A DNA stretch of 64,000 nt, from NCBI RefSeq assembly GCF_018294505.1, contig NC_057802.1:309897137-309961136 (forward strand), given 5' to 3'. The notes under the pieces are model-generated. The model worked only from the letters and a program-made list of their open reading frames with translations, had not been told where the DNA came from and did not search any database. Of this stretch, positions 1 to 11,459 are shown piece after piece; the first letter of the stretch is position 1; every line of letters begins with the position of its first letter. Made by a program: the position numbers and the translations under genes. This DNA is from Triticum aestivum. Its lineage: Eukaryota > Streptophyta > Magnoliopsida > Poales > Poaceae.

Positions 1-1239
1 GCTATCTCTACTGCTGAATGTTCAAATGCTTCTGAAGTTGCAATATCATCAACTACTGATGTGGCGACTAACCCCTCTTCCGAGGATACCACTACTATTT
101 GCTGATGAGAATGCCAGGTTGAAGATATTGCTTGAAACAGGCATGTACAAAAGCCTCAAAGGGCATCAGACTCTATATGATGTCCTCAATAAGCAGATTC
201 TGAACCGAAACCCTAGAAAAGAGTGTGTTGGTTTCGAGAGGAACATGAACGTTGATGGGTCCTATTGGAAGCCTAACGAGTATCTCAAAACCACATGGGT
301 TGCTGCAAAGGGACCTTTTAGTGGATCCATCCACCTTATCTGGTTTCACTTGTGATAATCATCATCATTGATGAGTCTTTTGACTCAAACTATAAACTGT
401 TCAAAAACCAGAACAGTGAAGTGTTTGCCAGGTTTATTGGAACTAACTGCAAGGATGGGTCTCCTACGAAGAAGATCTGGGTTCCTAAAAGTCGTCTTGA
501 GAAGCTTCCCGTGAATGTCATCATGAAACCACCAGGGAAGAAGAAAACTCCTAGACCAAAAGCTTCATATGGCCCAAAGGCTTCATACAGACCAATGACC
601 TCATATGGTCACCCTAACACCAATGTTTTGCAGGGAAACTATCAACAGGCTCATGAATATGAGCATGTATCTTCGAATCGTTATGCTAACAAATCGAAAA
701 ACTTTTCTGCTTACTCATTTGAGTACTATTCACCTCCTGCAAAACTATTTGCTAGGGCTTCAAAGCCAAAATTCTCAGATGCTGCACTTAGAATCATTGC
801 TTCTAAGCGACCCCTTCAGATGTGGGTGGTTAAGAAGAATTAACTTCTCTTGCAGGGTCGGGTCTCCAGCCGAACATCATTGACTTCTGAAGACAATGCT
901 GGAGACCTAAAAAATCTTGTTGGACGCAAGATAAAATGTCAAAATGGTCTTACCATTTACTTTGCCCATGGTTTTCTTGATGATCATCCTACCATATCCA
1001 CAACTATGCTTACCTATGATGAACGTCTCTATCGATACATGTTTGTTCTTCACAATACTCTTGGTTAAGCCTATCCTACTAACTGCACTATAGGGTACCA
1101 CTCCGAAAGCTACTAAATGGATCATGGATAGTGGATGCACTAACCACATGACTGGTGATTGAAGTCTTCTCATGGATTCTACTCTTCGACCATCTACAAA
1201 AAGCCATATCACATTTGCCGACACTGGTAAAAGAAAGGT
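1..1239 (+). pseudogene. Ty1-Copia gag-protease remnant
   Basis: Broken remains of a Copia polyprotein read on the plus strand in several frames. Around 110-350 and 350-840 lie gag or linker-like segments, including lysine/proline-rich stretches with repeated KASYGPKASY-type motifs. At about 1117-1160 the residues WIMDSGCTNHMTG form a Copia-type aspartic protease active site (DSG followed by HMTG), followed directly by a TGA stop. Further stops and frame changes occur near 350 and 840, so no product is expected. The sequence is cut at 1239/1240 by the LTR of element G; the rest of this Copia element is not in the window. It is the oldest layer of the nest. The Copia assignment rests on the protease motif; the family is not identified. 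Confidence 0.75.
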
Positions 1240-1449
1240 TGTTAGGAAACTTTGTCCTCCACGGCCTGCTTCATGATCTGGCCTACATGGTCTATGAGAG
1301 TCGGCCTCCTACTAGGTCACGCTCTGGGCTTCCAGCCCAACTAGGTCGCCTTCATCATGACCCGGTAGTTGACGTGACCCACAGAGCTCTAAGGCTCAGG
1401 GCCGGGTCACACTCATGTCGGGTTACAATGGTGGGGAACATCCCCAACA
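1240..1449 (-). repeat. 3' LTR of Gypsy element G
   Basis: The segment begins TGTTAGG and ends CCCAACA on the plus strand, giving TG...CA ends on either strand. It abruptly replaces the Copia coding sequence at 1240. The minus-strand start TGTTGGGGATG is preceded by GGAGCTAA, matching the layout of X, where GGGGCCTAA precedes TGTTGAGGATATAG. The presumed target-site copy is AAGGT at 1235-1239; the partner lies outside the window, so this boundary is unconfirmed. It is short (210 bp) compared with the 518-520 bp LTRs of X. Confidence 0.6.
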
Positions 1450-1972
1450 TTAGCTCCAGTTTAGCTTGGATTTATCCATGTTAAACTTCATCCTGTAAAT
1501 AAGAAAAGCAAAATGTGAAAGATCGAACTCCGGTCTAGATCTCTTTGAGCCGGCATGCATTCATCTTTTCAATCTTTGTCATTCCCTTCTATCAAGTTGC
1601 CTGACCGGGTCAATCTTTTTGCCGGGTCACGTAGTTTCTGCCATACTTGGCAATTTTTTAGCTACTCCATATCGTGACATCACCCCACTCAGTTCTGATA
1701 TACATGCGTGACATCATAACAGATCTTTGGATGGATATGTCAGATTTTGTCAACCGCAAAAATCGAGGCACCTTTTACCCAAAATTTACTGCGTCACCTG
1801 GGGTTTTGCCCCTGCCGTTTTGGGTTCCACCTCCCTTATAAATAGGCCAAAGGACCCCGTGGATTCACTTTACCTCTTCTGCCCCAAGTCCATCTTTTTC
1901 CTCTCGCTCCCGACATCACCATGCCCTCTTGAGTTTGTCGCCCTCGAAGACAGCAGCACCAACACCAACGCC
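1450..1972 (-). mobile_element. 3' internal end of Gypsy element G
   Basis: This is the polypurine-tract side of a minus-strand element, cut off at 1972 by the LTR of F. It parallels the antisense promoter region of X (5932-6222): both carry GTGACATCA repeats, a CGAAAAATCGAGGC-like segment and a CTTATAAATAGGCC TATA box in the same order. I therefore place G in the same Tat-type Gypsy lineage as X, as a diverged relative. No coding region of G is present here. The remainder should lie beyond the right end of the window, past F. Confidence 0.6.
1836..1847 (+). promoter_or_regulatory. TATA box of the antisense promoter of G
   Basis: TTATAAATAGGC lies on the plus strand, opposite to the orientation of G. 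It occupies the same relative place as the antisense TATA box of X1 (6211-6222). About 125 bp of presumed 5' leader follow before F interrupts. Confidence 0.55.
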
Positions 1973-2114
1973 TGTCGGATTCAGGGATCTGCAGACCCAA
2001 GAGAAGGTTTGAACTCTAGGGAGTGTGCGAAGAACTCAACCTCTCCAGCCAACCGATCCGTCGCCACACAGCCAAGCTCGATAAACAAGGAAGAGAAAGG
2101 AGACGGCAGTTTAC
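1973..2114 (-). repeat. 3' LTR of F, distal piece
   Basis: This piece starts TGTCGGATTCAGG on the plus strand, which on the minus strand is a typical LTR end ...CCGACA. It joins to 35190 once element A and one TTTAC copy are removed. The combined LTR is about 877 bp, with TGTCGG...CCGACA ends. Confidence 0.7.
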
Positions 2115-4031
2115 TGATGTCTACTACGCAACCTTCTTCTTGTAGACGTTGTTGGGCCTCCAAGTGCGGAGGTTTGTAGGACAGTAGCAAATTTCCCTCA
2201 ATTGGATGACCTAAGGTTTATCAATCCGTGGGAGGCGTAGGTTGAAGATGGTCTCTCTCAAACAACCCTGCAACCAAATAACAAAGAGTCTCTTGTGTCC
2301 CCAACACACCCAATACAATGGTATATTGTATAGGCGCACTATTTTGGCGAAGAGATGGTGATACAAGTGCAATATGGATGGTAGATATAGGTTTTCGTAA
2401 TCTGAAAATAAAAAAACAGCAAGGTAACTAATGATAAAAGTGAGCACATACGGTATTGCAATGCTAGGAAATAAGGCCTAGGGTTCATACTTTCACTAGT
2501 GCAAGTTCTCTCAACAATAATAACATAATTGGATCATATAACTATCCCTCAACATGCAACAAAGAGTCACTCCAAAGTCACTAATAGCGGAGAACAAACG
2601 AAGAGATTATTGTAGGGTACGAAACCACCTCAAAGTTATCCTTTCTGATCGATCTATTCAAGAGTCCGTAGTAAAATAACATGAAGCTATTCTTTCTGTT
2701 CGATCTATCATAGAGTTCGTACTAGAATAACACCTTAAGACACAAATCAACCAAAACCCTAATGTCACCTAGATACTCATATGTCACCTCAAGTATCCGT
2801 GGGTATGATTATACGATATGCATCACACAATCTCAGATTCATCTATTAAACCAACACAAAGAACTTCAAAGAGTGCTCCAAAGTTTCTATCGGAGGGTCA
2901 AGACGAAAACATGTGCCAACCCCTATGCATAAGTTCACAAAGTCACGGAACCCGCAAGTTGATCACCAAAACATACATAAGGTGAATCAATAGAATACCC
3001 CATTGTCACCATGGGTATCCACGCAAGACATACATCAACTGTTCTCAAATCCTTAAAGACTCAATCCGATAAGATAAATTCAAAGGGAAAACTCAATCCA
3101 TTACAAGAGAGTAGAGGGGGAGAAACATCATAAGATCCAACTATAATAGCAAAGCTCGCGATACATCAAGAGCGTGCCAAATCAAGAACACGAGAGAGAG
3201 AGAGATCAAACACATAGCTACTGGTACATACCCTCAGCCCCGAGGGTGAACTACTCCCTCCTCGTCATGGAGAGCGCCGGGATGATGAAGATGGCCACCG
3301 GTGAGGGATCCCCCCTCCGGCAGGTTGCCGGAACAGGACCTCGATTGGTTTTTGGTGGCTACAGAGGCTTGCGACGGCATAACTCCCGATCTAGGTTATT
3401 TTTTGGAGGTTTCTGTATTTATAGGAATTTTTGGCATAGGTCTCACGTNNNNNNNNNNNNNNNNNNNNNNNNNNNNNNNNNNNNNNNNNNNNNNNNNNNN
3501 NNNNNNNNNNNNNNNNNNNNNNNNNNNNNNNNNNNNNNNNNNNNNNNNNNNNNNNNNNNNNNNNNNNNNNNNNNNNNNNNNNNNNNNNNNNNNNNNNNNN
3601 NNNNNNNNNNNNNNNNNNNNNNNNNNNNNNNNNNNNNNNNNNNNNNNNNNNNNNNNNNNNNNNNNNNNNNNNNNNNNNNNNNNNNNNNNNNNNNNNNNNN
3701 NNNNNNNNNNNNNNNNNNNNNNNNNGTAGGGCGCACCCCCCACCCTCGTGGACGCCCCGGGACTCTTTTGGCCCAACTCTTTTACTCCGGGGGCTTCTTT
3801 TGGTGTATAAAAAATCATCAAAAAATGGCACGTCAATTGGACTCCGTTTGGTATTCCTTTTCTACGATACTCAAAAACAATGAAAAAGCAGAAACAGGCA
3901 CTGGGCTCTACGTTAATAGGTTAGTCCCAAAAATCATATAAAATAGCATATAAATGCATATAAAACATCCTAGATGGATAATATAATAGCATGGAACAAT
4001 CAAAAATTATAGATACATTGGAGACGTATCA
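2115..4031 (-). repeat. 3' LTR of element A
   Basis: The sequence is nearly identical to 33499-35184 throughout, apart from the N run at 3449-3725. On the minus strand it starts TGATACGTCTCC and ends AGACATCA. A purine-rich AAGCTTGGGGATGC (4032-4045, minus strand) directly precedes it and is the likely polypurine tract. Confidence 0.9.
3449..3725. other. Assembly gap (277 N) inside the 3' LTR of A
   Basis: The flanks ...GTCTCACGT and GTAGGGCGC... match 5' LTR sequence at about 34822-34890, where only about 55-60 bp separate them. The N run is therefore probably an arbitrary or overestimated gap size. Confidence 0.85.
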
Positions 4032-5411
4032 GCATCCCCAAGCTTAATTCCTGCTCATCCTCGAGTAGGTAAATGATAAAAACAGAATTTTTGATGTGGA
4101 ATGCTACCTAACATATTTATCAATGTAATCTTCTTTATTGTGGCAAGAATGTTCAGATCCAAAGGATTCTAGACAAAGTTTTAATATTGACATAAAAATA
4201 GTAATACTTCAAGCATACTAACCAAGCAATTATGTCTTATCAAAATAACATAGCCAAAGAAAGCTTATCCCTACAAAATCATATAGTTTGGCCATGCTTC
4301 ATTTTCGTCACACAAGATGCTCCCATCATGTACAACCCCGATGACAAGCCAAGCAATCGGTTCATACTTTTTAACGCGCTTCAGCTTTTTCAACCCTCAC
4401 GCAATACATGAGCGCAAGCCATGGACATAGCACTATGGGTGGAATAGAATATGATGATGGAGGTTGTGTGGAGAAGAAAAAAAAAGAGAAAGTCTCACAT
4501 CGACGCGGCTAATCAACAGGCTATGGAGATGCCCATCAATTGATGTCAATGCGAGGAGTAGGGATTGCCATGCAACAGATGCACTAGAGCTATAAATGTA
4601 TGAAAGCTTAATCAAAAGAAACTAAGTGGGTGTGCATCCAACTTGCTTGCTCACGAAGACCTAGGGCATTTGAGGAAGCCCATTGTTGGAATATACAAGC
4701 CAAGTTCTATAATGAAAAATTCCCACTAGTATATGAAAGTGACAATATAAGAGACTCTCTATCATGAAGATCATGGTGCTACTTTGAAGCACAAGTGCGG
4801 AAAAGGTATAGTAGCATTGTCCCTTTTATTTCTCTTTTTTATTTTTTTATTTGGCCTTCTTTTTTTATTTTTTTTTATTTGGCCCTTTTTTTCCTGTACT
4901 TTTTTTTGGACAAAGCTCTATTGATGATGATCATCAAACTTCTATTTATTTACAACTCAAAGATTACAACTCGATACTAGAACAAAGTATGACTCTATAT
5001 GAGTGCCTCCGGCGGTGTACCGGGATAGGCAATGAATCAAGAGTGACATGTATGAAAAATTATGCATGGTGGCCTTTCCACAAATACGATGTCAAGTACA
5101 TGATCATGCAAGGCAATATGACAATGATGCAGTGTGTCATAATAAATGGAACGGTGGAAAGTTGCATGGCAATATATCTCGGGATGGCTATGGAAATGCC
5201 ATAATAGGTACGTATGGTGGCTGTTTTGAGGAAGATATAAGGAGGCTTATGTGTGATAGAGTGTATCATATCACGGGGTTTGGATGCACCGACGAAGTTT
5301 GCACCAACTCTCGAGGTGAGAAAGGGCAATGCACGGTACCGTAGAGGCTAGCAAATTGCGAAAAGGTAAGAGTGCGTATAATCCATGGACTCACATTAGT
5401 CATAAAGAACT
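4032..5411 (-). mobile_element. 3' internal region of element A, non-coding
   Basis: This AT-rich sequence lies between the 3' LTR of A and the LTR of X1. It carries homopolymer T and mixed T/A tracts around 4826-4910 and many stops in all frames. ORFs of about 60-117 codons on the plus strand near 4795-5344 have no recognisable domain and run opposite to the element, so I do not call them genes. The region ends at 5411, where X1 begins. Confidence 0.7.
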
Positions 5412-5931
5412 TGTCGTGGAATTGTCACGGCAGATGTCCTCGTGCTAGGACTTAGTCGTGGAGCCATCGCAGCTAGGCAGCTTGAAGGGGTTAATGCGGG
5501 ACAAGGAACACGAAGGTTTATACTGGTTCGGCCCCTTACGGTGAAGGTAAAAGCCTACGTCCAGTTTGAGGTGGTATTGATTAGGGTTACGATCGCCAGG
5601 GAACTAAACTGTTTTGCCCGGCTCTCGATGAGATTGTTCTCTGCCTTAAACCGCTGCCGGGTCGTCCCTTTATATAGGGAGGCTGACGCCCTGCAGCTCT
5701 CAGAGTCCCGGCCGGCTCATAAGACTGTCCGGCTCGGACTCTCAACTATTCTTGCCTTACACTACAAGTTCTAGCATAATAATGATTGCAACTACGGGCT
5801 TTAAGCCATATCCGGGTCTTAAGCCCATCTTTGGCCCACCGTCTTCAGGCTTGGCACCGGGCTTCTAGCAATGACCATATGAGTAACCCGGCCCCTCCTG
5901 GCGGGTGACTCTAAGGTCTATATCCTCAACA
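5412..5931 (-). repeat. 3' LTR of X1
   Basis: 520 bp with TGTTGAGG...CACGACA ends on the minus strand. A sense TATA box (TATATAAAG, minus strand, about 5668-5676) lies inside it. The adjacent minus-strand GGGGCCTAA (from 5940 down to 5932) is the likely polypurine tract end. Confidence 0.9.
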
Positions 5932-6210
5932 TTAGGCCCCAGACTGATTTGAGCCGGCTCATGTCAATCTCCCATTCCTTCGACAGAAAACCTCCGGCTT
6001 ACCATTGTGTGAAGGCCATAACCCGGCGTGACATCATCCTCTGAACTCCGGGTAATCCGCCGTGACATCATCTTCCATTAAGCCCGTTTTTTACTCCACC
6101 AGATTCGCAACGGATCTTTACATTTACTGTCATCCCGAAAATCGAGGCGTTTCGTGGGGAGATAACCACGCCGTGGTCTCCTTGATTCTCGCGCCCACTT
6201 ATGAGCTCGC

Positions 6211-6222
6211 CTTATAAATAGG
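6211..6222 (+). promoter_or_regulatory. TATA box of the antisense promoter in X1
   Basis: CTTATAAATAGG lies on the plus strand, opposite to the X1 gag-pol strand, about 800 bp upstream of the antisense ORF start at 7024. A splice donor CTG|GTGAGT at 6404/6405 and an acceptor TTATCCTAG at 7007 suggest a leader intron of about 600 bp. The same TATA box is present in X2 (61372-61383) and in G. Confidence 0.65.
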
Positions 6223-7023
6223 CCGGCCCGACGGGCTTTCAGCCACTTCTCTCTCCTTCATCTTCTTCCTCGCGCCACTGCTCCCCTGCCCGAGCTCTGC
6301 TACTGCCACCGCCGTCGCGCCCCCGGACTTCATCAACCTTGGCCGCTGCATCACCCTGACTCGGTCCAGACAACGGCGGCAATCTCCGCTCCTCTTCAGC
6401 TCTGGTGAGTCCTCGCCACTCCATAGGGCAGATCCACACTAGGGCTTCATAGTTCCTCCTCTGTTCTTCGTAGTTCGTCGCAGCCCTCAGTAGATTTGAA
6501 TTTTACTGCCCCTTTTTGATCCTAGCTCTGTATAGACTCACTGCGGTAGATGTTTAAGACTCATTCACATGCAAATAACCCTCTTTTTTACTGCATAAGA
6601 ACCTTGTTCGAGCTCAAGAACCTCCTCGCGTCTGTTTCTAGGTCTAGAAACTTTTCTTTTACCCGACCATTTTGATCCAAAATTTTTACTGCGATGTGTG
6701 AAACCTGTTTTACCACACTTAGCAAAAAAAACTGCAATCATTGAATCTCGGCGATTTACATTTCCGGTTAAAGAAACCACGCGCCGTAGAACCTTCCGGC
6801 TTATAGAAAACCATGCGCCATAAAATTTCCGGCTTAGCTGTGATAAGGCCTGTAGACAATCAAATTACTCTCAATCCCTCGGCGGCTTAAATAGCCCGAT
6901 GCACTTAAGCGTATACCATTAGTCCCCTTCATAAGCCGCCACCTTGACATTGAACTGTAGATTTCTGCCGGCTTATAATTAACCCGGACATTTTCCTTTT
7001 ATCCTAGACTGCCGACTTTCACC

Positions 7024-10000
7024 ATGCCTCCCAAAGCTCCCAAAGCCTCCATTACTTGCAACTGGATGCGGTCCAATGTCACCAATGAGACCCTAGCAGA
7101 TTTTGTTAAGTCTGGATATCTGCCCAAGAAGGACGTCATGTCCTACCGTGCCCCTGACCCGTCAGAAGAGAGACCACAGCCAAGGGACGGGGAGGTAGTG
7201 ATTTTTGCGGATCATATGAGTCGGGGCTTTGCACCGCCCGGTTCAAAGTTTTTCAGAGACGTCCTGAATTTCTTTGACCTGCGGCCTCAGGACATAGGAC
7301 CCAACTCAGTGTCCAATATCTGCAACTTCCAAGTGTTCTGCGAAGTTTACCTTGGAGAAGAACCTAGTCTGCTGCTCTTCAGAGAGCTTTTTTACCTGAA
7401 CCGCCAGAACGAGTGCGCCAACGGGCCAAGTCTGGAGCTAGGCGGCATCTCCATTCAGAGACGGAGAGACTGTCTTTTCCCTTATGCCGAGCCGCCGAGT
7501 CACCCAAAGGACTGGAACATGACTTGGTTCTATTGCCAAGACACGTCACCGGCTGATGAAAGTCCGCTGCCCGGCTTTCGCCCATCGCGTCTGGAGTCAA
7601 CACACCCACTGTCAGACAAGCTGACTCAAGCGGAGCGCCAGCCTCTGCTCCCCACCATAAACAAGATCAAAGCTCTCCTGGGCAACGGTCTCAACGGAAT
7701 CGATTTGGTCCGGGTCTGGATCTCCTGGCGGGTGATCCCATTGAGCCGCCGCCCCGGCTTAATGTGCGAGTACACGGGCCGAAAGGACGACCCTCAGAGA
7801 CACAGCCGCAACGATCTTCCTGAAGACGTTGCAGAGGAGATGACCAAGGCTCTCTTGAACGAGAGCCTGGCAGACTGCGGAAGGACCGGGTTAGCCCCCT
7901 TCTGCAAGACCAACCCAGCCCCAGCGGTAAGCTGCTGATCTGAACATCTTATCTGTACATAACTTTCATCTGAATCATTGTGAGAAAACCTCATTGTATT
8001 CTTTCAGGCTGATGACAAGTTCTGGCGGGTCAAATATGACCACGAAGTGGCCAAGAAGGCCAGAAAGGCGAAGAACCGCCAAGAAAGCCGCTCCCCGCAA
8101 GAAGGGGAGTAGGCCAACTGCTTCGGAGCTGATGCAATTATGCGACAGCTCCGAGTCAGAGGTAACCCCTGAACCTGTAAGCTCTTTGTTACGTTTATTG
8201 TTTATTTCTTGTCCGCCTTACCAATACTTGTTCATCAACAGGATGACACCGGAGCCAGTAACCCGGTGGTTGAAGAGGTAATGTCACTTTCCTCCGACTC
8301 GGAGCCCTTGCCAAGGCTGAAAGTCCGAAGGGTAACCCGGAAAGTAAGCTTTTCACATCCTTTAGCTTATCAAGATCCTCAATTTATTTTGAAGCGACAG
8401 GTTCATGAGAGCCGGCGTCACACCCGGACCAACAAGGACACCGACCTCTCAGCCGGGTTACCCGACGCATCGAGGAAGCGCCGAACTGAGGTTATTTCCC
8501 ACTTGTACCCTTTTCATCCATTGGCGGGTGTTATCCGTCAGCCACTCAATTCTTCTGACTCCAATTATCAGGAGACCTCCCCCTCTTCGGGCGACTCTAT
8601 GCAGTCGAGTCTTCCGGCTTTCAAGACCGCGCCCGGGTAATGATAACCATCTCATGTTATACTTATCCTTACTTACCCTTTTTGTGCTTTAACGTTTCTG
8701 TCCTTTCAGTGCCCAAGCCAAACTCACCAAGAGGGCGAAGAAAGCCAAGCCAATCGAAGAGCCGGAGGCAGCAGATCAAGAACCGCCAGCTGCCTCTGCT
8801 CCTGAAGCCGCCGCTCCAACTAATAAGGCAGCTGCCGAAGAGTCTGCTAACCCGGAGGCCTCCGGCTCGGCTCAACCAGCAAATGACCCGGACGTGGTAA
8901 TCACCCGGACGGCATTTGTTGAGCCGGGGAGACCTACCGCACTGGCTAAGTGCTCCGCTAAGGGGGAGTTGCTGCAGCCCCACCGGGTGAACCTGGACCT
9001 CTCCGACCACACCAACCTGAGCATTGGAGAGCTCGTCTCTGGCTACATCAGCCAAGTGCACAAGAGCCGGGACGCAGAGGTTGCCATGGTGAACCAGATC
9101 CAGCAAAAATCTGAGGTATCCTTCTGCTGCCCTCTTACTTACTGCATAGTTACCTTTATCATGCTAGCCCCCAAGTCGATGACTTATGATTGAATATGTT
9201 GTAGACTTAGGTTCCGGCTTACTCAATTGAACCGGCAGTTTGTAGATAGATACGTTCAATATGCATTAGCCCCCAAGTGCCAAGTGTCTTTGCTTGGAAA
9301 ACGCTTGGGACTTAAAATTTATATAGTAACTGTTCATGTCATAACCCAGAAATGTATGCAGGCTGCTGGCAAGAAGCTAGAGGCTGACATGGCTGATCTC
9401 AAGAACCGGCTGCAGATGCAAGAGATGGAGACCCGGAAGGCAAATGCCAAATTTGTGTCTAGCATCGCCGCTCAAGAGAAGCTGAAGACAGAGTTTGACG
9501 CTGAGCGGAAGGCGTGGGCCGAAGAGAAGGCCGCATTGGTGAACCGGGCTGAACAGGCGGAAAAGACTCTCTCCGAGAAGACTGCCGAGCTCTCCGGCCT
9601 AAAGAGCCAGGTGTCCCAGATGGTGGCCGCCATCTTCGGTAATTCGCCTCACCGGCTTTCATCAAATTTAGAATTTTTATATCTCATAATTCATCCCTGT
9701 TGGCGGTTTATCTGATTCTGTTAAACAGGTCCCAGAAGTGCCAATCTCAATCAGAGCGTGGTAACCAAGCTGAAGGCCGTGTATACCCTGGTGGAGCAGC
9801 TCTACACCGGGTCACAGCGTGCCTTAGCTATGGTGGCCCTATCCAACGAGGTGCCGACTCACCTGGCAGAAGTCCTTCGCCGGCTCGCTGTACTGCCTCA
9901 ACGGATCCAAGAGCTGCGACGGGCCTCTGCAAGAGCCGGAGCAATCGCCGCGCTGAGCCGGGCCAAGGCGTTCCTGCCGGAGTTAGACCCGGCGGACATC

Positions 10001-10372
10001 GCCCTTGGCTATCCAAGCCTGAAGGAAGACGGCTCCGCTTTCGATCAGAAGGACTTCGCAGCTTGCGTGAAGGCCGTAGGCCCAGTGGCCACTCTGATTG
10101 GCAACGATACAGATCTGACTAAGTATCAGCCGGGCTACGATGTAGAAAATCAGAGGATCCCTACTCCGCGCTATGAAGCACTTAACTTGATCCTGCCGGC
10201 TCGTCAGCACACCTTCGCCCCGGAGATTGACCCGGCCGGGTTAATTGATGAGGAAGCCCAATTCGAAGCTCTTAGCGGCATCGACTGGAAGTCATCAACT
10301 TTCCAGGTCTTGGGATCAGCCGGAGGAGAAGATAGGAACGAGCCGGAGACTTCAACTCAACAAGCGTCGTAA
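7024..10372 (+). pseudogene. Antisense PF04195-like gene of X1, multi-exon
   Basis: This gene lies on the opposite strand to gag-pol, between pol and the 3' LTR. Exon 1 (7024-7926, starting MPPKAPKASI) has the pattern RGFAPPGSKFFRDVLNFF, a PNSVSN segment and a CEVYLGEEPSLLLFRELF segment typical of the Pfam family 'putative gypsy type transposon' (PF04195). It ends at a good donor (GTAAGC); the next exon starts after TTCTTTCAG at 8007. Later exons (about 8008-8161, 8242-8343, 8400-8490, 8710-9113, 9361-9640 and 9729-10372) encode a basic stretch, a low-complexity Ala/Pro region, a heptad-rich coiled coil (about 9370-9610) and a conserved C-terminal domain. Relative to X2, exon 2 carries a 2-bp deletion in the lysine-rich part, and one acceptor near 8526 reads GG instead of AG. 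The product's role is unknown; a regulatory or RNA/DNA-binding role is conjecture. Confidence 0.75.
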
Positions 10373-11459
10373 CTCGGCTGGCGACTTAGCAAACAATGCC
10401 TCATCCTTTTGGACTCAATGAGTCTTGTAATAGAGTAGGACCAATACTTTATCGTTGTCATACCATCGTGCATGCCTTGAATTCTGAAGTCTGTTGAAAT
10501 TGTCTCCTTTATGTTTCTCCGGGTCATAATTAACCATTTGTTTTCCTTACTCTCAAAATAGTTGCCTGTAACTATCCTGCAGAGATAGACAAAGCACAAG
10601 CCTCGAGGAGGCTGACCGCCCTGAGAATCATAGGTTTTAAATAACCCGGAATATGAATCAAAAGGGACTGGTCTTCAATAATATCCTGAATACAGCCGTA
10701 ATAACATACTTAGCGGCCTGCAAGCATACTTCCGGTTTAGATAACCCGGGTAGGAAGGTTGGTACCGCAATTCCGGTTTACCTGTCTTAATAACACCCAT
10801 TGTGTTCAGCGAATACTGTAAACCAAAGTTAAGCCGGCAAAGTGAGACCCGGCCGTACACACTTGGAAATAAACAAACAGAACTTACTATAAAGCATAGG
10901 AACTTAGGGGCTTCCGGTTCGGATACGACCAGAGATCCGGCCCAAAGGGGTTATGCGAGGATTCGAATACGATCATATAGCCCCCAGTGGGTGTGGCGAT
11001 GCCAATCAAGAGGGTATCGACATCTATGTTCTCTTTGGTTCGAATACGACCCATGTTTGAACAGGAAGCCCCCAAATGACTTGAAGAATTGTTTAACGAC
11101 ACTGATTCGAATACGATCCACGTCGGTTCTCAAAGGGGTTAAACTAAGATTCAAATATGATCAAAGAAAACTCCCCAATGAGCTCGGCACTTTGCCAATC
11201 AAATGGGTATCGACAGCTGTGTTCTCTTTGGTTCGAATACGACCCATGTTTGAACAGGAAGCCCCCAAGTGACCTTATTGCTTACGGCTAGATTCAAATA
11301 TGATCATAAGCCGGATCCTCCTTCAATCTATCATGTAATCTTACAATGAAAACAACACGTGCACATTTGGAGGAGGAAATAGGACAGAGGTCCTGCTTTA
11401 TTGCTTATCATAATATATACATGGCTTAGAGAAGTATGTACATCATGAGAGCCGGTGGC
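10373..11459. other. Spacer between convergent pol and antisense gene in X1
   Basis: This non-coding region separates the 3' end of the antisense gene (plus strand) from the pol stop (minus strand). It holds the minisatellite at 10916-11304 and otherwise AT-rich sequence that may contain polyadenylation signals for both transcripts. I see no coding potential. Confidence 0.6.
10916..11304. repeat. Degenerate minisatellite with TTCGAATACGA motif
   Basis: Seven copies of a roughly 15-bp motif (GATTCGAATACGATC and variants GGTTCGAATACGACC, GATTCAAATATGATC) occur at about 10916, 10961, 11037, 11104, 11148, 11230 and 11290. They sit in larger units: a segment with TCTCTTTGGTTCG and GTTTGAACAGGAAGCCCCC appears twice, about 193 bp apart. 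X2 has the same array in the same place (56305-56700). Variable tandem repeats in the 3' untranslated region are known for Tat-lineage elements. Confidence 0.8.

Noticed and set aside
1727..2179. Plus-strand ORF of 150 codons near the left end
   Set aside because: Spans three different elements (G, F, A), so it is a chance frame across insertion junctions.
3174..3941. Plus-strand ORF of 255 codons in the 3' LTR of A
   Set aside because: Open only because N is read as unknown residues across the 277-N gap; lies in LTR sequence.
4795..5344. Small plus-strand ORFs in the interior of A
   Set aside because: No domain, opposite to the element, AT-rich, short; consistent with chance.
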